This document shows, piece by piece, positions 1 to 12,380 of a stretch of DNA of 64,000 nt. The notes beneath the pieces were generated by a model. The model was not told the DNA's origin, ran no database searches, and saw only the letters and a list, made by a program, of their open reading frames with translations. The position numbers and the translations under genes were made by a program. The number at the start of each line of letters is the position of its first letter. Position 1 is the stretch's first letter. The stretch lies in assembly GCA_002633005.1 (NCBI GenBank), contig NMRA01000030.1, positions 1,271,588 to 1,335,587 on the forward strand. Reading direction: 5' to 3'. The DNA is from Phoronis australis. Its lineage: Eukaryota > Phoronida > Phoronidae.

Positions 1-1340
1 TTAACATGACAGCTCCTTACGAGACTATTTTGATCCGCCACTATGTCTGTCATACGACCCATCTTCCAGTCACACCGGGGAAGGCCTTCCTCCTTGATGA
101 GTACAACATCATTTACTTTCACATTACGACTTGGAATTTGCCATTTTAGACGACATTGCAATGTAGCCAAATACTCTTTTCTCCATCTTGTCCAAAAGAG
201 ATTCGCCAAGTATTGGGCACGCCTCCAACGCTTATGTGAATAAACGTCTTCTCGATGAAACTTTCCAGGTGGAGGCAGCAAGATCCATTTCTTAAAAGTA
301 AGAATGTTGCTCGGTGATAACGGATCCAAATCGTTGGGGTCACTAGATACAGTTGAAAGGGGTCTCGAATTCACTATGGCCTCCGCCTCACACAATACTG
401 TGTGCAGAATGTTATATCTAAGCGATCACATTCGCGTAATGTGGATGATAACACTTTCCAAACAGTGCGAATTTGACGTTCCCAAAGACCACCGAAGTTA
501 CTAGCAGTTGGCGGGTTGAACGACCTGTCAATATTTTCTGTCAACATGTACCTCTGACACGTTCCTGGTCCATTTCGTCTATGGCTGCTCGTAACTCACA
601 ATCGGCTCCCACGATGTTGGTACCGTTGTCACTGAAGATGGTACTAACTGGCCCTCGTCTAGCCAAAAATCGGCGCAGAGCATTAATGGCTGTTAAGGCT
701 GTAAACCACTTCTAAATGTATGGCCCGGCTAGAGAAACAAGTAAATATGACACCGTAACGCCTATACACCTTTGTACCTCCTTTAACTTGGAACAGACCG
801 AAAAAGTCTGTGCCTGTGTATGTAAAAGGTGCTTCTGGAATAGTGCGTTTAACAGGCAAATTAGCTATCTTTTGCTCACATGCTTGACCACGTAAACGAC
901 GGCAAGTCACACATCTGTTAATAACTCTACGAAGAGCAGCGTTGGCGGCAACAATCCAGAACTTCTCTCGTAAGGTTGAAAAAAACATGATTCCTACCAG
1001 CGTGAGCCAGGTGCACGTGATAATGGCGATCAACAAGCGTTGTAACGTGGCTCTGTCTAGGCAATAGGATGGGATGCTTCATACTATCCTTCAGCAAAGC
1101 TTTACCGAGACGACCGCCAACACGTAACAAACCTCTGTCCAAGAAAGGGTACGCTTTAATCAGCGGTGAACTTTTCTTGCCTCCACCGTTACCCGAGATC
1201 CTTTCAAAATCATCTTTGAAGTATTGTCTCTGAGTAAATTTCAACACACTGGCTCCCGCTTCATCCACCTTCTCAACCGTAAGTGGCGCTGACAACCAAC
1301 TCTGGTCACTGGAATGTCCATTTCGTTTTCGTTGTACCAA
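1..1340 (-). pseudogene. BEL/Pao integrase region, decayed
   Basis: This is the integrase part of a BEL/Pao retrotransposon, the enzyme that joins element DNA to the host chromosome. Reading on the minus strand, 927-1340 carries the zinc-binding region (spaced histidines in 'HVHLAHAGRNH'), 683-1036 carries the paired cysteines of 'RCVTCRRLRG' and then the start of the catalytic core around 'YTGTDFFGLF' and 'SSRAIHLEV'. Further downstream, 1-350 in shifted frames shows the conserved C-terminal pattern of this family (tryptophan-rich 'YLAQRFWTRW'-type text and a 'KMGR' end). The frame changes several times and stops interrupt it, so it is not functional. The element runs off the left edge of the window, so its downstream LTR is not visible. 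Identification rests on family motifs recognised by eye. Confidence 0.85.
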
Positions 1341-1855
1341 CCATTTCTGAAATCGACTGGAAACAGCTCAGCTTTCTTTAACGGCAACCATTTAGAATAA
1401 TAATCAATCAATTGTTGCAAACCGCTAAGACTTTCATTAGAATTTGTCACATTCACAAAAGTCTCAGAACCGGCAGCTTCATCACTAGGTACTGGAAACG
1501 CGCTTGGCTGAGGATAATAACAGTCCCCAGACAACAAGATATTGGGACCATTAAACCAACTATCGTGACAGAGAAACTTCTCAGCATCTAAACCGCGTGA
1601 CGCACAATCAGCTGGGTTAAATTCAGAACGCACATACCTCCATTGCGAAGGGTTGCTGAAGTCTAGTATTTGCTGTACCCTGTTGGCGACGAAAACAGGG
1701 AACCTATTACTGCGACTGTGCACATAATACAGAACCGTCATAGAATCTGTGTGGAAGACCGATGTCGCCGAGTCCAGGTCGAGTTCGATGCACAGTATGC
1801 TCTCTATCTGTACTGACACTGTAGCGGCTACGAGTTCCAGATTGGGAATCGTCAT
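1241..1855 (-). pseudogene. BEL/Pao RNase H domain fragment
   Basis: An open frame of 204 codons matches the RNase H part of BEL/Pao Pol, which degrades the RNA strand during reverse transcription. It opens with the family-typical 'IPNLELVAATVSVQ', then 'FHTDSMTVLYYVHS', the 'RFPVFVANRVQQILD' segment and 'QWRYV....NPADCASRG'. Upstream it abuts the gag-like frame with only a stop and one codon between them (about position 1856). In intact elements of this family the protease, reverse transcriptase and the A17-type region lie between gag and this point, so a large internal deletion has occurred. The frame is overlapped at its end by the next integrase frame, showing a frameshift near 1300. Confidence 0.85.
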
Positions 1856-1858
1856 TCG

Positions 1859-2859
1859 TCAGAGAGGCGCAACCCTGGTATTATCTCGTGTGGGTGGTGC
1901 AGACACCTTGCGTTGCTGTCCCGAGACAACTGGTAACGATGACGTCAGAGCATCAGAATCAAGGTCAGGGGTCGTTGGCAAATGTTTACCATGCTCAAAA
2001 CTGTTTGTATCGTTCGTCGTTGATCTCTCTAAGTGAAGTTTAGTAGGATGTCTTTTAAAGCATTTGTCATCCATAGACAACGGTCTAAACGAATCACAAT
2101 CATTTAAGTCGTGGTCCAGTAAACAATAATGATACACTGGTGACTTTCTTTCACGTGATGGCGTCGTTTCCGTGGTGGCGGCAAAACCGGTCTTTGAATA
2201 AGTCGGCTTGGGTGGTCTTGCCGCAGCTTTATTCCCAAAAATATGGTCGTTGGCAGTCACCACAGCCTTCTGAATGAAGCTAAAAAGTCTGGCAAACGTG
2301 AAAGTTTTGCGTCGTTCGTCGCTGTCCACAAAGTCGCGCCATTTGTGTTGCAGATATAACAGAAGTTTGAGAACAATTGCTTGAAAAGATTAGGTATGTG
2401 ATTCAATACCGTCAAGAATTCAAGCTTCGACATGGCGTGCTCACACTGTTTCAGAAAAACAGAAAATCGCTTCATGCCACTGCAATCTTCAGGTTTAATT
2501 GTAGGCCATGAGTGGAGTTTGTTTAAAAACGACGAAGCAACCTTCTACGGGTCACCGTATCCATGTTTCAAAGTTCGCCGTGCTTCCTTGTACCCATCTT
2601 CCGGATTCATGAACGGACATCCGGCTACGAGCTCCTTTGCTTCGCCTGTTAAGTAAGAGTCCAAGTAGTATAAACGCTCTGTGTTAGTTGAGTTCAGTGG
2701 TACTATCTGCGAATCGAAAGCCATCTCGAATGTCAAAAAAGTCTTGATTTCTCCTGAAAACGTCATGAGATTCGGTGGCGGCAGACGTAACGTTGATAAA
2801 ATACTGGTTAATGCTTTATCGGAATTTTCAGGTTTAGAAATAAGAAACGTAGGTGGCAT
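1859..2859 (-). pseudogene. BEL/Pao gag-like region (DUF1759 and one zinc knuckle)
   Basis: Two minus-strand frames make up a decayed gag. At 2545-2859 lies the start of the DUF1759 region ('FSGEIKTFLTFEMAFDSQI', then 'YYLDSYLTGEAKELVAGC'), continued after a frameshift by 2257-2475 ('LEFLTVLNHIPNLFKQL'). At 1859-2329 follows a degraded zinc-knuckle segment ('CLLDHDLNDCDSF'). In this family gag packages the element RNA. The same order is seen in the plus-strand element at 39-41 kb, but the two copies are clearly diverged, so they are different subfamilies rather than a recent duplication. The loss of everything between the knuckle and RNase H is the main oddity. Confidence 0.8.
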
Positions 2860-2888
2860 AACGTGGGCACCTGGGACGCTCTGCTGGG

Positions 2889-3230
2889 TTAACTAAATGC
2901 TTTTGATTTGACGCATGAGTCGTTGGTACTTGACGCAGCTTTCAGCGCTGCCTCCTCGGCGTTTGCTTTGGCGATTCGAACATTCAGGGCACTCAACAAA
3001 TGGTGACGTTTAACTTCGATTTCGGTCTTTTTAGCTCGGCCTCCAATTCTAACGACTCCTCCAATGCAGCCTTTTTGAGCTGCCAAACCGACGGTTGTCA
3101 TGGTGGCTTTCAACCCGAGGGCCGGCGTTCGAACTTGTCGAGGATTTCTTAGACGACGATGACGAACGCCTAGAAGTCCTCGCGAAGAAGCTTTAATAGC
3201 GGAGTTGCAACGCCGCCATATTGGAAATGG
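2889..3230 (-). pseudogene. N-terminal part of the minus-strand BEL/Pao gag
   Basis: The last part of a 263-codon minus-strand frame is rich in Lys, Arg, Ala and Glu and looks like the basic, coiled-coil-prone start of a BEL/Pao gag ('KRHHLLSALNVRIAKANAEE' and 'KKTEIEVK'). It sits directly upstream of the DUF1759 text, as expected. The frame upstream of about 3230 is cysteine and tryptophan rich, unlike gag, and is probably chance open frame or LTR and leader. I could not define an upstream LTR by eye. Confidence 0.5.
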
Positions 3231-3699
3231 GTCAGAATGTTGCATTGTGGTTAAGCCGGTAAACAAGTACGTCGGCAAGCGTGGGGGCGAACCGGCCACA
3301 GGGAGGTTATACGTGTTGTGTGCCTGGCATGCTATAATACCAGTTAGCGAAATAAAAAATTTAGTTACTACCTGTTTCCCAAGGATCAAGAACTGCGTTA
3401 AACATGGGTCAGAGACATCGGTAGAGCTGGTAGCAAAGGCCGACTTCGTGAATTCTTTCCGACTTCGTAGCATAAAGTGTGCAGCGCTCATTTTGAGGGC
3501 GGCAAGAAAACGTATCTTAGAAACTGCCCAACAATATCTCCCTTCAAAGAAACAGTAACAAATACTCCACGGCGGTTGGTAGTGAAAAAAAAACTTGTTT
3601 TCGCTTGACCAGAACCAAGCCAACATGAGCAATTTTGAGGATAATGCCTCTGCACAATCACCTGTTCTGGGTCGACTCACTTAACGTATGCACACTATA

Positions 3700-6650
3700 T
3701 GCATTACGCGCTAAGATAAAGCGTGCAGATTATTATTATTTACTTTCTACAAAATTGTGGTACATTGCTATCAAAATTCGTTGTTAAATTACGATCATTT
3801 TTCATAAAATTTTGTTGAAGTTCCAGGGCGAAATCTTGCCGACAAATGCGTAGCTGCTGGTCTCGCAATCGTCGATAGGGCTTGAATTCTTAAATAAGAA
3901 TACAGCTTTGACTCAACAAATTACCTGAAATCCTCCTCAAGTTTTCCAAATAGCGTCTCTAAGATTTTTAAGTTCTTGTGAAGTCTGGATTAACTGCAGA
4001 TTAAGTCCAAATCTACGCTAGATTGTAGCACGCAACCCGAGAAAAATCTCTGTGGGAACACATGTTGTTGTCACGTGACGTTTGTTTTGAAGTTTGTATG
4101 CGTGTGTGTGAGAGTAAGCGTGCGTGTGCTTGTCAGAGTTCATTTGCCAGAGTAATGTAATGATCTAGGTGTGCATTGTATCCAAAAAAAAAATAAGTCA
4201 AGCAGTCAAGCAGAGCGTGTTTTAATATTTACGGCTTAGCACTTGCTGGCCTCATCTGCTAAAAACGTTCGAGAATTTTTTCGGTAAGACCGACATGTCA
4301 CTCATTGAGTCGCCGGGTGAGTGGATGCGTGACCGTAGTGTAACAGCTATTTCCCGGAAGATTTGGAGTGTAAGGGTGCGAAGTGGGTCATTTTGACCTT
4401 AAAAACACCAATTATGATTAGTTAAATAATTTCTCTTAAAAATAATGCAGAAGCATTTTACGGTATTGGAAACTTTCGGAAATTAGTGCCAATATTTATT
4501 TGCCGATGCTATGTTATCCGATTAATCTTCGATGACAGTCGGTACATTATGCAGCGCGCACTTCTTGGTCGCGTGCTAACACTGGTCGAGTTTTTTTTAT
4601 TAGTCTTTGATTCACGGTTTTCACATGCACAAAGAAGTTTGAGGCCGGAGAAGATCTGTACTTGAAAGAAACAATGCAATCCCGTTCTTCGACAAGTACG
4701 CTGTGTCTGTTTTCAAAGTCCAGACCCGCGTAGTGGGGCACATCCCTCGCAAGAGCAGCAAAACTTCTGCGTTCTTTTTGAATCGCGGCGTAAGTTTGAA
4801 GTGTATACGGACATAACGGTGAGGCTCGTGGTCCGTTACAAATTCAGGCTGTCAGATCTTTCAATTGATAAATTGGAGACGTTAGAATTGTAGGTAAGGA
4901 CATTTTTCGCATGTAGTTCATGGGCTGGGCGCTTACTTTAGCAAAGTCTGAAAACGCGTTGGGGCACTTGTTGAGCCATGGGCGCTAATTAGGGCGAATA
5001 GCGGCAGAATTACATACAGCAGCGTAGTTTAATGCACACAAATTACACGTCGTGCAAACCAGTCGGTCATGCCGTTTACCATCAACAATCCCAGTAGCCT
5101 TTGCGCACCCTAATTTCCGGACATGCGCAATCGTTAAATCGATTCGGTTGCAACTCCGCTATTGAAACTTCGGATACTGAGTGAAGGTTTTGTTGAAGCG
5201 AATGTTTAGTTTCCATTACCCACTGGTGTACAGTATCACAAAAATTCATGAAACACTTGAATCTGATCATGGTACTTCTGACTCACTGTCTTACGCTGTA
5301 TCTCAGTTGTGATCAAATCTGTATGACTCTGATAAGCGTCCGCAAAACCTGGCATTGTCACCAAATGTAACCAGTTCATTTTTGACGAGATGCAAGTGCT
5401 CAGTACTTTCCATTAACTTTTTCCTTTTTTTCATCTGCCTTGTTGCCACAGCTGTAGTCCATGACTGTGGCATCTACAAGTCATTTCGCCTAACGGTGTC
5501 AGCTGCTTCATCATGATGAACTATTGATTTGGTCACTCCACGAACACCAAGCCTGACAATTCAGTTGACCTGGGTAACAATAGATTTTCTTCCCGGCGAC
5601 CATTCGTTGCGCTCCGGTGTTCAACTGTTCACCATAGTATTACATGAGTTACGTAACACAGGCATGATTTTACTATGTTCTGGCGCAGTGTCAGCTAGCG
5701 ATCGAGAGAAACACAGGTTATTCTATGTACAGCCTATTCTTTTATTCGAGTGCCGTCAGTACATAGATAAACCCGTAAACTGAAATAAACAAAACCCCCA
5801 AGTCACTACTACGAAATACAATACGAACACAGATAGCGACAATATATACAAAAACCCTTATTTACATCAACGAAGAAAATAAACAAGTAACGAAATGGCA
5901 ACATCAGATAAACTGATCTTTTATATTATATGAAAATACTAGATACAAAACGAACATAATTCATACACAACTGTACCGTGAGACCGTGACCAAACTAGAT
6001 ATCAAGTCACCCTAAACAATTACAATAATATGAGCTAGAAAAAGACTGGTGTGTGAATTGCAATCTCAAAGTCATAGAGAACAACACCCGAACCCCCGAC
6101 ATGTACCACAAAGGAAGAAATACGGCGAAATAAATAAAGCGAAAAATACTGAAACTACGGACACGAGAGAATGCATTGCACAAACCAGAAATGTAACGAT
6201 AAGCAAAAAGAACAATACTTACATCATGAAAACCCTGCAATCTCAACGACGAAACCAATGACATGCCTAAACTGCACACAGATAAGAAATTTGAAATACG
6301 AATGAATGGAACTGGCGGGTAAAACGCTTTCAGTGCCACGTGACAAGTCCATAATCTGGGGGGGGGATACTTGAAAATGAGTACAACAGAAAACAATACT
6401 AAATATACATAGGCAATATGAATGATTGCGTCTGCAGAAACAGTGTTTTTGGGACTGTGATTATATTGTGTTGTTGGGACTGTGAAACAAGTTTAATTAA
6501 TACGAATAAACTGAGACGAGTAACTTTCTTTTTTAATTTCAAAATTTTCTTTTGTTCGCTATGACCCTCTGTGAAATGTGATGTCGCACGCTATTAGTGA
6601 ACGCCAAATAACCAAACTCAACTCAAAGTAAATACACAAAACGTACCGAG
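3700..6650. other. No gene seen; AT-rich spacer
   Basis: I see no convincing exon, RNA gene or recognisable mobile element here. Open frames are short and of low-complexity composition. A short TG-rich stretch lies near 4096-4135 and a run of nine G at 6360-6367 region breaks otherwise AT-rich sequence. Confidence 0.5.
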
Positions 6651-6653
6651 GGT

Positions 6654-6741
6654 GGCGTAGATGAAGTAAAATCCCACGAGACTTTATTCCGCGTATCGAT
6701 ACGCGGAATAATGTCGAGTGGGATATTACTTCATGTACGCC
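6654..6741. repeat. 88-bp near-perfect palindrome
   Basis: The sequence reads almost the same on both strands around a centre at 6697/6698. The central 26 bases (TATTCCGCG-TATCGATA-CGCGGAATA) are perfectly palindromic, and the arms continue outward to 'ggcgtag' on the left and 'tacgcc' on the right with only about five mismatches per arm. There is no spacer, so it could extrude as a cruciform or fold as a hairpin in RNA. It may be a foldback element or the fused ends of an inverted-repeat transposon. No flanking duplication is evident. Confidence 0.9.
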
Positions 6742-6744
6742 AAT

Positions 6745-7735
6745 CGAGGTGGGTCTTATATTTATCCCATGCGCTTCGTATTCCTAAGTTTCTTTCAGTT
6801 TTTCGGCAGATTTTTTTAATACTTAACTCAGACTGTTCACGTGGCAGATCACAGCCGATATCTATGTACTTGCGCGTTAGGTTGCAAGTTTTCTCTAGTA
6901 AAAGTTAAATGTTACGATTTATCACTTGAAAAGAGATAACAAAGATGAAAACAAGGGTAACTTTTCATTGCACTTGTAACATCTTCTGAAAATAGTTAAA
7001 TAACAACAATATTTGATATTGTAGTTTCCGATTAATCGGCGCCTGAGCTTCAGACGATATAATATTTAGCAATTGAAAACTGAAACAGAACTGTTATATA
7101 TTTAACAGTTCTCTTCCAGATGTTACGATTGGGACCTGATTGCATGTTGAGTGATATTTACACTGCTGCAAATGTATTACTTTAAACTATGTTCTGAAAG
7201 TTTTATGATCGAACCGGCTAACGACGTCGAGTCGATATATTGACCTACCTTTTAAACTCTCCAGGTCACTGTTGAAGTAGTGCGGGAGGTGAATACGAGA
7301 AACATTATTACTTGGCCGTATAGCACTCGACTGATTCAACGCGTATGCCATAAACATTGTTTCTAATTAAATGATGTTGATTGATTTAAAAATCACTATT
7401 CAAATCAAGCTCATTCGATATGTCCATTTCCGTGTGCATTAAGTACTACATATAGTAATATCAGTTTTTGCAACGTATTTGGCGCGTCAACCGCATTTTG
7501 GAATAAATTGAAACCAAACTGCGATACTATGTGGATAGGTTCGTGGCAATCGTCTCCGTCGCATCTTCCATTCATTGCATTCAAAATACGCCTAAATAGT
7601 CAAGTTTACAGATGTCGAACTAAGAACTAGTTCTCTATCAGTCACTGATTATTTACAACGACAGTCTCAATGTGTTACATGATCTCTATTTGCAATGGCT
7701 AGAGCTTACAAAAGTTTCATAGTGCGTAGATTTGA
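6745..7735. other. No gene seen
   Basis: AT-rich sequence without a supported exon, RNA gene or mobile element. Confidence 0.5.
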
Positions 7736-7737
7736 CT

Positions 7738-7857
7738 ACAGTGGCCCAAAGATGACATCGCGAGTTTCTTTTTAACTATCTTAGAATCCCGAGATCCCGA
7801 CTTAATTATCTCAGGCTCTTGAGATAATTTTCTCAGTATGTCGCTGTACGTTAGCAG
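7738..7857 (-). mobile_element. Short repeat inserted in DDE integrase-like fragment
   Basis: About 120 bases share the pattern 'GAGATAATTAAGTCGGGATCT' (in parts) followed by 'AGTTAAAAAGAAAC', 'ATGTCAT' and 'TTTGGGC' with the plus-strand sequence at 10755-10880. Several 'tctcag/gagataa' half-repeats give it internal dyads. It lies exactly where the protein similarity of the neighbouring integrase-like frame stops, so it looks like an insertion into that gene. The two ends begin with related 'TACAG' text, which may be short terminal inverted repeats. Confidence 0.6.
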
Positions 7858-8037
7858 TCTTCTGACTCTTCGCATTGTCACACCATCTGGATCGATAGAA
7901 GAAAAAATGATGCACAAAGTTTGACGTTTCACCATCATGCCATTAGTGACACATTTATGGTGCATGAATCTATAACCATATTGCATCGATATTTGTCGAT
8001 CTATCATCACATCGACGCGAAGGCCCAGTCTCAACAA
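7858..8037 (-). pseudogene. Fragment of DDE integrase-core family gene
   Basis: The minus-strand frame reads 'YGYRFMHHKCV', then a variable stretch and 'IDPDGVTMRRVRRLL'. This order is characteristic of an integrase-core family found widely in fish, lancelet and hemichordate genomes, where it precedes a 'GPN..WH.D..DKL' catalytic segment. The catalytic core is not found downstream: the similarity ends at the repeat at 7738-7857, and the sequence beyond it does not resume the family pattern. The fragment is therefore a broken copy, probably of a Ginger-like transposase or a derived host gene. I recognise the family by motif only. Confidence 0.6.
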
Positions 8038-8049
8038 CCAATTCCGAAG

Positions 8050-10750
8050 TTGCGCAACGCGAATAATGATACCTGAGCATGTCTACAGTTTCTTAGTTGC
8101 GACAGCCCTAAGTTGAAAAGATCTCTAACAGCTTCATCTCTATCCAAATTGAAATATAACAGAAAACAAATTCTATCACGCGAGACCGATTTTATAACAG
8201 TGAGAGACCTAATTCTATTTTTGTTTTTCAGCCAGCAACACTAGTAGTAGGCTACTGCAGTTTTAAGTGGAAAGAATATTTTTGAAATCATCCTATAAAC
8301 ATCAGACATTCAAATCTGTTGTGGTAAATCTAAGTTTTGTACTTTCCCCAGATCGTGCTAGCTGGACTGTTGACTGATGGAAGTTCTAAGCATAAGCGTT
8401 GTCACTGATATCTTTTTGCTATGATGCGTCCTGATACATGTAGCTCTACAGTACTGTGTGGATCAAGATTGTAAATGGCCTTAATTACTTGTCCTGATGA
8501 TAATGTACGAGACATCAAAACCTGTTGAAGTTGAAAAATCTCGTTGTTTTTATAAATATTGACGCTTACTTTTCTCCATTGAGACCATTTAGCGTTATAT
8601 ACCAGACAGGATCGAATGTGCTTTCGCAAGCATTGAAGTTGAGTCGTCTACCTTATTATGTATTAACGTAGAAATTTTTCAAGGGCCACTGCCATTTCAA
8701 TAATTTGATCATGGTCACCAATGCTTGAGTTCGGTTACCAACAATTTTGGTATGGTATTTTAGGTATTTCTTCTACAGTTTGTGCATTTCCAATCAAGAA
8801 ATAAAGGCATGCATTATAAAATATTTTTGTGCGTGACGTCATCAGTGGATTCGATCTCCGTCGTTTGTGTCGTTCTACACCACAGGATCTGTCACAGAAG
8901 TGGAGATTTGATGAAGGTTTCTCTAACATGTAGGTGCATTTCATGGAAAAAATACATTGTATGTCTTTGCTGAGAACGTAGTTGTCGGCACATGTTGAGT
9001 ATGAGCCTCAGTATCAAATTGTGACTGAGATAACCAATACGATATGCAGCAAGTTTCCATCAGTCTATTCTGGTTCAAGATTTTGTGGGAATGCATGCTA
9101 TCCACATGTATGTCAATGCCCAATATCAAAAAAACGAAAAGTAGATGCCACTCAAATAGTTTGAGGTCACGGCCACAGCCGGCATAGACGCTGGAGTCGG
9201 AAACCGGACACAAATAATCGACGGATCACAAGGGTACAAACTTTTTATAATTTTGGAACAGACAAGATACAGACGAGTATCATTTACCAGAAATAAAATC
9301 CAGTTTGCATCACCATAATTATATATGATCGTTCCTGACCAACACACCCGGCATTCAAAGAAATAAAATCAGTGTCCTTTATTCGCGTCTGGGCTTTGAC
9401 AGTCAGGATAAAAAGGTTGGTTAGAGTTACATTACCAGACACTTGTGTGTTACACGGGAAAATACCGTTCGGCTGTGTTTGCGAGGTGGTTCGTTGGAAC
9501 AGAACAAGAGATGAGTCTTGAGGAGTATATTGAAGACTGCAAACGTTACATTAGTAGGAACAACTCTCAATGCGGAGAAACAACTACTAATCAACTCATG
9601 AAAACTACTACTGATACTACTGCATAACATACAAGTGGAAGTGATATGTATAGAGAACAAAGAAATACGCATTAACCAATCAAATAAGATGAACAACTAA
9701 AGGATCCACTATGCTGACAAGTAAACAGTTCTAGGAATAGGAAGTATTACTCATCTTCTGCATGCGGAGAAAGTGGTAGTAAGCAACAACAGTAAGGAAT
9801 GTAATACTTTGACTAAACTGAATGAAGTAAAAACACAATAACACATTCTGCAACAACACTAAAGTGGTAACAAAATTAAATTGTGACTCAGTGAAAAGCT
9901 TTAATTGGCACTCTGAAATCATGCTGGACTGTCCGAAGACTGAGTAGGCTCCAACTCTGCTTCACTCGCCAAAGACGCTGATGCAGGAGGGTCGAGTTCG
10001 CCCGGCCTCAAACACGCAGTCTGCCGATGTAGCGAGATCTAACCCATTACCTGCTTTACATGTACTTATGGTCTGAGTGTTTTCTTCACTCCCATCTCCT
10101 CACCTGTCGTCCAGCTCGCTCCCAAAGTCTTAGTAACATATATAGACTGTCCACTGATCAACGTCTTCCACTGATGACATCATGTAGTAGGATACCAAAA
10201 ATCCTGATTTTTTCTTTAAAGTTCAAAATTCCTCAATTATTTTCCAAAATAAGTGCTTCTTCAGTTAGATACTGTGTTATAAAATTATTATACACGGTCC
10301 AAAACCTCTAAAAGAGCAGAAATTCATTGTAGGAACGCTTTAATGCAACAGGTACTGATTTATTTTTGAGCAAGGATGCCGCTGAAAAATTATTTTACAT
10401 TTGGAACATTTATTCTCTTGTACAAAATGCCTGCAGCCCATATTATACGCAGTTATACAATGTAGAAAGTTACGTGATCTACAACGTCTCTTCTTTTACC
10501 AGCTGTCAAAAGTCACATACGTGGACGTAGTAATTTTTAAACTATTCAAATTCTGAGGGCCCCTCGTGGGTTTCTGAGTTATTATCCTTGTCCAACTGAG
10601 GCCGATCGGCCCAAACCTCTAGAACTGATTTTTTTCTGTTGTGCCGTTCTTGTAGGCCCTCTTGTCCACGCCCTCTCGACGTTCGTAACTATGCATTTGA
10701 TTTCGTTTACCATGTCTTTTTATTCAAACTGCATCGAGTATTAATTGTGA
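8050..10750. other. No gene seen
   Basis: Short open frames on both strands at 8402-9700 lack recognisable domains or clear splice structure. No RNA gene or defined transposon is seen. A minus-strand frame at 8402-8629 could be earlier debris of the integrase-like gene at 7.9 kb but I cannot support it by motif. Confidence 0.4.
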
Positions 10751-10754
10751 AAGC

Positions 10755-10880
10755 CACGAATTTCGAGATCCTGAGATAAATAAGTTACGATTTCGAGAAC
10801 ATGCGATAATTAAGTCGGGATCTAGAGATCGTGAGATAATTAAAAAAGAAACGCACCATGTCATGTTTGGGCAACCGTAT
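10755..10880 (+). mobile_element. Second copy of the 7.8-kb short repeat
   Basis: This plus-strand copy shares with 7738-7857 the series 'gagataa', 'ttaagtcgggatct', 'gagataattaaaaaag', 'atgtcat' and 'tttgggc'. Finding the same text at an unrelated site supports reading both as copies of a short mobile element, probably non-autonomous. It has no coding capacity. Confidence 0.6.
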
Positions 10881-10889
10881 TTGACAACA

Positions 10890-11990
10890 ACGCGCATGTT
10901 TTCGCTCCGGCTACTGGCCCGAAATTTGCTCTAAGTTTCAGTGACGTGAAAGCAGGATGCTGTGAAAATGTTTAATCGTTCTAGTAAGATGGATAATATT
11001 GGTAAAAATGTATTCCTTGGAAACGGGTTTCCCACTAGTTTAAAGAAGTGGCAAAGAGCTTTAATATGTCTCAAAATTACCGATTGACTATTTGAATATG
11101 ACTTGAAGTGAAGTTGTGGTGAATGGTCACAGTAGAGGAAAAATGTCCTTCAATGCATAGGTCTGTTCAATTCCTTGAAATTCCGTTAGAAAAGAAGCAA
11201 GTTCGATTTGGCGCCAAAATATTTCTCAAGCTGTACTTGTATATACTTGACGTCATACTGAGAATGACTAATATTGTATCGAATGAGCGTGATTCAAATG
11301 TTTTAAAAATAAGAAGGTAAATAAAACAGCAAGAATGGATCAACTGAAATTTTCGGATATAATAACGTCCTTCGTCAGCAGAAACAGAAATAAAGTAAAA
11401 TCAAACACTATATGTGGCGTAATGAATATGATACATTGTTGCAGAAATAATGAAATGATATGATTTAAGAAGTTTTTATGTTTAATCCATGAGATTCTAG
11501 TGCATTGAGCTTGTCTATCCAAAATTGTTCTCTTTTGAGTCTATGAGGGGTACTGGGGTGTTGGAGTTTTTTATTATTTGTACAGAAAGATCTTGAAGAT
11601 TGTTATATCCAAAAATTTCAATTCATCCATTCTTGTTGTTTTTTTAGCTATATGTATTCTACATTTCGTGAAACAATAGTATACTTAAGAGGATCTGGGT
11701 CGCCTTATTTAGTTTCAGATATATTTTTCTTCGTTAAAAATAAGGAAATGCCGCAAAAGAACAATTGCTTTACGATTTTTGGCAAACTGTGTCGAACCCA
11801 CGTCAGCTTTCTGTTTGTTTAAATTACATGTACTTCAGGAACTAACTTTTCGTTAGGTAAAGTTCTCCATTCTCTCCTTTCGGCAATAAACACTTGTTTC
11901 CGTTTTACATTCCGTGATTTTATGGAACGCAGGGTTGACACTTCACTGAAACTGCAGATATTACAGCATAACATAAAGTGAAAACAAATA
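10890..11990. other. No gene seen
   Basis: AT-rich spacer without supported features. Confidence 0.5.
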
Positions 11991-12380
11991 CGTGGTCCTC
12001 TTGGACCATGGACCTCTAGCCCTGGAATTGAACCCCCGCACGTGACCAGTGTGTTTTGTTATTGCAGCTTAAGAACCCGAAGCTTACCGCGAGAGTTTGC
12101 ACTGAGATTTTCCGGCCGCCTGCACGACGGAGTTGTGACCCGGAGCATGGGCGGCACATCATAGGGGGTGGGGGACTATAGCCCCACTTTTTAGTGCTGC
12201 GCCGCCCATGCAGAGTTGTAGTTATAAAATCAAGCCGCCCGCGTATGTGTGCGTGTGCTAGCGTTCGTGTGTTTGTGTGCGCATGCTTGCATGCGTGTGC
12301 ATGTGTATTATTACAGTTTTCATTTGCATTTCTATATCATTTGTGCAATGTTTACCTGTTGAACAGATGCCGTTTTTGAT

